NCBI GenBank assembly: GCA_010909165.1 | Contig: MU008165.1 | Span: forward strand, 1,302,001-1,366,000 | Reading direction: 5' to 3' | Length of the DNA stretch: 64,000 nt | Origin: Anthoceros angustus | Taxonomy: Eukaryota > Streptophyta > Anthocerotopsida > Anthocerotales > Anthocerotaceae | Shown here: positions 59,926-64,000 of the stretch, piece by piece | Layout: the number at the start of each line of letters is the position of its first letter | Numbering within the stretch: position 1 is the stretch's first letter | Notes under the pieces: generated by a model | Database searches by the model: none | What the model saw: the letters and a program-made list of their open reading frames with translations, nothing else | What the model was told of the DNA's origin: nothing | Position numbers and translations under genes: made by a program

Positions 59926-61452
59926 TAGTCGCACATCTTGCGCACACCACCTCCGCCGATCGAACGCTCCAACCACACACGCAATGCGGTAGAGATGTCA
60001 ACCAGAATTATCTAATGAGGGGCACAACCAAGCCTCTTTATACAATGGTCAGTAATCATAGCCCACCGTTTCCATGTCCTAAAACGGGAACGCGCCAAGA
60101 GGCGCCTACAATTTCTGGACGGCCTTTTAGGTCCACGATGGCATCCTATCCTAAGTTCCCATTCCTAGGATGCCACTACTCCCCGCCTACATTATCTCCG
60201 CTCCGCCCTTCGACTTGGTCGATCCGGCCCCTCCTCCCGCCGACGGCGGCCCCTTCCTCGCCGCGCCCATACACCTCCCCGACCAACCCCACATCCCAAC
60301 TCGTGGCCTCGCCTACCTTCCTTCCCTGTGACTTAGCCACCGGGCGAGCACACTCGCACTGACTTGGGCTTACATAGTTCCACCGCTTCCATGAACCCAA
60401 GTCCCAGCCTCCCTCACCACCTCCGGGCCTGACCCTCCAATGGTCCATATTGGGCCATTGTAGTCGAATATCAAGGGCCTTGGGCGCATGATCCTTCAAA
60501 ACCCCATTGCCCCAAAGCGCCGAATCGCCGATAGCTTGGGCTACTCCCAACTCTCCCACACTTTTCTATAAACGCGTGTATTAACAGTTTTAGACCACAA
60601 CTAAAGAGCTTAGTTTGATGTTTTCCCATAGAACCCTAGTTGAAGGGGAGTATGAACCTGCATAACATCGCATGAATGGTCCACCACATGGGTCCGATTA
60701 TAAGGGAAAGGGTAAAGTTCTCGACCGGCACAAACCCTCGACGCCCCATAATCAACACAATACAACCAATGGTGGGATACCATGTTTTGGTTACATTTCA
60801 TGGGAATGCCTATGAGACGATGTTTTACACCCATGTGGAACCCTCTCGAGGATAAAGGCACTCAACCCCAACCTAGATATTCACCCCTTGCAAAATTATC
60901 GTTTGGAAGAGGGGCCTCATATTTGGCGTAGGTAATCAAGTCCAGGTTAGTTGTCAACCAATGGCGTAGTTGAATTGGTGTGGTTATCGACCTGGGTGTG
61001 AGCTATGTTCAAGGCGGTGAGAAGAACCGGAAGGCGGTCGAGGAGGAAGACGGAAGGAAGCGGCCATGGGCCATGAGTTCCGTGGGAAATATAACCCTAA
61101 GGGGACTCGGAAGGGCTAAAGGCGCATGCAAAGAAGGCGCGAATGGCAAGCCTGCTGGTGTCGAGGAATCACAAGAGTGAGGCAAACTGGAGTGGAGCCA
61201 GCGACGAGCCGAGGGGCGAAGAGGAGCGCCGTGACCAAGGGAGGCACTAGGCAGCGGCGGGGTATCTCCACCATTCTCGGGATGTGGCACGAGCAAGACA
61301 GGGAAGGGGCCAGGCGGCGGAGTTTGTGGTGTCTTGGTTTTGATGCCGCTTCATCTGCTGCCTTTGGCTTGCTCGCCAACCGGTTTGTCAGTGTAGTGGT
61401 TTGAAAGGGATATGGCCTAATTGTGGTGCGTGCTGGCAGGTCCTTGCACAAG

Positions 61453-62577
61453 ATGCAGAGCTTTTTGAAAGTGGTCAGGTCGAGTGGTTCGGTTGTTAGG
61501 GGAGGCGTTCTTCAGCATGTTCGTGTAGGAGGAGCGAGAGCAGCGTCTTTCTTGAAAGAGCCTTTCGAGGCCGGGTCTTCCGAGACTGCTCCCGCTCCCC
61601 TCGAGGAGCATGGCTTTGAGTCTACTACTATAGCAGATCTGTTGAAAAGTAAGGGGAAGGCTGACGGATCTTGGCTTTTCTGCACCACGGATGACACTGT
61701 GTATGACGCCGTGAAATCTGTAAGCACCGACTGGTTTCGTTTTCTTTCTTGGCAATCAACTTGTCCAGCAATACTAACCTTGGCTCTTTCGTGGCCAGAT
61801 GACCTCCAACAATGTGGGAGCGCTTCTAGTGGTGCGCCCTGGGAATCGTCCTCCATCGCTGGCATTATCACGGAGAGAGGTAGGATGGCAGGTGCAGTGT
61901 AGGACAGGTGGAGTCATACCTGTCAAGGAAGTGGCACCAGTGTCTTGTTTCTGCGGGTGCAGTAATCCCTGTTGCATAATGTTGTGCCCCACTGACCCTG
62001 AGCTGGATGGGAACTGCCAGATTACCTGAGAAAGATCATTGTACAGGAAGATCGTCGAAGTCGACCAAAGTTGGTGATATCATGACTGAGGAGGTTAGTT
62101 GCCCACCCAGCTTTCCCTGGGTATGCTTTTACGCAGAACCTGGCCGCGAAAGAGGAGCTGGCTGCGTTCTTACTGACATGGGAGTCACACTCCCGTCGTG
62201 TCTGTTGTCTCAGAACAAGCTGATAACGGTCAGCCTGAGCATGAAGCTTTGCAAGCAATGGAGCTGATGACGGGTGAGTAACGCTCTTCCGTGCTGAGCT
62301 AGCCTCCTTGTGTGTCATCCCGGTCCTCACATTGTACTCCTCCCCGACGACAGATAAGCGAATCAGACACATCCCTGTGGTCGAGAACAAGCAGATGAAG
62401 GGCATGGTTTCCATTGGGGATGTCATTCGAGCCATAGTGAAGGAAGCGATCGGGAACTCTCAACCCGCTGGAACTAGAAGGAGGCTGGAGGTAAATGTGG
62501 TATTTTATACCACTTTGCAAATTCACACATTCACACCGAATAAAGAGACCAACTACCGCTATCGTACATCCAGATAG
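61453..62577 (+). pseudogene. CBSX3 copy with frameshifts, fused at its 3' end to repeat sequence
   Basis: 61316-62444 matches 41453-42600, introns included, so it is a DNA-level copy and not a retrocopy. The ATG is at 61453. Single-base losses break the frame: CGCCCCGGGGAATC became CGCCCTGGGAATC (about 61836), CAGGGAAGATCG became CAGGAAGATCG (about 62045), and AAGCTTTTGCAAG became AAGCTTTGCAAG (about 62246). A 6-base loss precedes the ATG (GTGCGTGACGCCGCTGG to GTGCGTGCTGG). After IVKE the last 17 codons of CBSX3 are replaced by repeat-derived codons (AIGNSQPAGTRRRLEV), with a stop at about 62577. Confidence 0.88.
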
Positions 62578-62797
62578 CTTCATTGTTGCCTAAGCTTCTA
62601 TTATCACAAACACCAAGGTTCTCCATATGAGCTCGATGTTCTGCCGCCAACCCATCTTGTAGTAACTTTGCTCTAATATATATTACCGCCACATGTATAG
62701 GAAAACATATAAAACATACCCTTTGTCCGGCAGTTTACTGGAGGTCCTCCAACCTCTACTACCAAGACAAGAACGTCTCTTCGTGTTTCGCTGCCCG

Positions 62798-62832
62798 CCT
62801 TTGGCTTGCTCGCCAACCGGTTTGTCAGTGTA
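62798..62832 (+). repeat. 35-bp patch of CBSX3 leader sequence
   Basis: The phrase from CCTTTGGCTTGCTCGCC to GTTTGTCAGTGTA equals 61361-61395 and, with one mismatch, 41501-41535. It replaces GCCTTGAATCGCCATTGTGGG-type sequence present at the same point of unit A (about 59708-59740). Confidence 0.85.
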
Positions 62833-63020
62833 GGCGACCGCTAGGCGGTGCTCTTCGCTATTGCTCACTATAGGCTCCTCGCCTAGGGCCCTGCCTAGGG
62901 CCGCCTCCGCTGATTGTGTCTTCCTTCGCTATGCATTATCACATCTCGGGCCTGGGACAAAGTCAAGGAGGCCTTTGAGATATTCTTCCGAGCTGCCAGG
63001 GCTTGAAGGTCAAGATGTCC

Positions 63021-64000
63021 AAGTGTGCTCGTCTCGCTGGGATCCCGCCACTGCAGCTTCTCGGGGAGATTGCTCCTCTTGGTCTCATGGATTCTGGGGT
63101 CCCTTGGTTCCCCGACTTCATTGGGAGCTTCGACAAGGCCCTTGCAGGACCTCTCCCATATTGAAGACCTCCCTTTGCCGGAGGATGCCTGTGGCCTTTG
63201 GAATCCTTTCCTTCGCTTTGCTAGGCGCCTGGTACCTTATCCGTGGCCGCCTCCGCCTCCGGCCCTTTTGTCCCGGCCGGGTTTGATACGAAGATTATGG
63301 ATACTCTTGGGGACATCTTGGGCCTGGGGCTTTTGAGTGCCCTGGGCGACTGCCCACTGCAAGCATCCCCGCCTGCAATTTGGAGGCGAGGATCGCCTCA
63401 TCGAGGTCTCTTCCCGGCTTTGGGAGTTGGGCCCTCTCGCCCGCCTTTGGCTTCCTGCTTCATCCTCCATGACAAGCCCTTTCTCGAGGATCTCGATCAA
63501 GTGTGGAGGAGGGAACCTTCTCTCCAATCGCCCTTGAGAGTGCCGAGACATGTTATCAGATGCTCAAGGACTTCCTCCTTTCTACATTTATCATCGATGG
63601 CTTTAGGGATTGCATCTCGCCGAGAAGCGCCGCCGCCATTCTCCAGACCCTCCATCTCTGTGTCCACGCCTTTTGTTCTCGGGAAGGAGCAGTGTTTGGC
63701 TACCGCCCGCCCATGCATACGGGATTTCACATCGCACCAACCACCTTCACTATCGCGATGCGATTCCGCCTACTCCACCGTGGCTTCTTCGCCTCACTTG
63801 TGAGTGCGGCTCGCCTTGACGCCTCGTGTCCACCTTGCTCGTTGTCCCCACGGGGTCATCGATTGCCACCACGACGCCATCCGTGACGCCATGTTTGCCA
63901 TTGCTCGCGAAAGTGGCTATATGGCCCGGAGGAGCGGAGTATACTCTTCTGTGTCGCTCAATCGTATGACTTATACCTTGTCCGTGGCGACCGTTGTGGT
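63021..64000 (+). mobile_element. Non-LTR (LINE-like) reverse transcriptase 3' remnant running off the window
   Basis: Frames switch several times. Readable pieces are GLKVKMSKCARLAGIPP (an RT palm-end-like phrase), FGYRPPM...FTIAMRFRLLHRG, and in the next frame CECGSPLDA then RHDAIRDAMFAIARESGYMA, which resembles the CxCG..H..C then RHDxxRD block at the C-terminus of plant and algal LINEs. It is related to the fragment at 38.1-38.76 kb. It is decayed and incomplete. Confidence 0.5.

Larger units (their letters stand above)
59926..63020 (+). repeat. Tandem repeat unit A', carrying a CBSX3 copy
   Basis: 59933 to about 61293 aligns with 57572 to about 58990, and about 62436-63020 aligns with about 59321-59925. 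The middle 337 bp of unit A (about 58990-59326) is replaced by about 1.13 kb of CBSX3 gene sequence. Unit A' shows many more short deletions than unit A. Confidence 0.82.

Overview
The window is nuclear DNA from a land plant. Its genes have many short introns with GT..AG borders, and their families are plant-type (LBD transcription factor, PHO1, CBSX3, plant TIM50, TOP6B, MYND-class UBP, PPR). The introns are short (roughly 60-250 bp), and the PPR remnant has repetitive, near-identical repeats. Both suggest a non-seed plant (lycophyte, bryophyte or fern), but the species cannot be fixed from sequence alone.

Layout. (1) 1-11870, minus: the nuclear-pore anchor NUA/TPR, whose 3' end lies outside the window. 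(2) 12.26-14.38 kb: a degenerate copy of the 5' end of the next gene, then a broken PPR gene on the minus strand. (3) 15204-18585, plus: an EDEM-type GH47 mannosidase of ER-associated degradation. (4) 19160-20044, plus: a LOB-domain factor. (5) 21335-23233, plus: TIM50. (6) 23.85-24.37 kb: a decayed copy of part of the neighbouring UBP gene. (7) 24586-26287, plus: a makorin E3 ligase. (8) 26965-32500, minus: a MYND-type ubiquitin protease with a C-terminal SEC-C-like motif. (9) 33.5-41 kb: gene-poor, with a pentanucleotide microsatellite, a dead kinase gene, a seven-copy satellite of about 230 bp, non-LTR retroelement debris, an LTR-like hairpin/poly(A) block and a purine tract. (10) 41601-42651, plus: mitochondrial CBSX3. 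(11) 43261-47375, plus: topoisomerase VI subunit B. (12) 47617-51322, minus: the PHO1 phosphate exporter. (13) 52.04-54.63 kb: a tandem second copy of the 5' half of PHO1. (14) 55-64 kb: repeats, including a Ty3/gypsy integrase remnant and a tandem pair of repeat units of which the second carries a near-complete CBSX3 copy. The window ends in non-LTR reverse-transcriptase debris.

The intact genes are housekeeping genes with unrelated jobs (nuclear pore, ER quality control, mitochondrial import, ubiquitin turnover, endoreduplication, phosphate export). I see no operon-like or biosynthetic logic. The notable theme is partial duplication: at least four genes or gene pieces (EDEM, UBP, PHO1, CBSX3) have truncated second copies close by. 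The PHO1 copy and the coding part of the CBSX3 copy differ from their partners mostly by short deletions, which points to either unpolished or duplicated assembly sequence or very recent pseudogenes. I found no convincing tRNA, rRNA, CRISPR array or novel molecular system.
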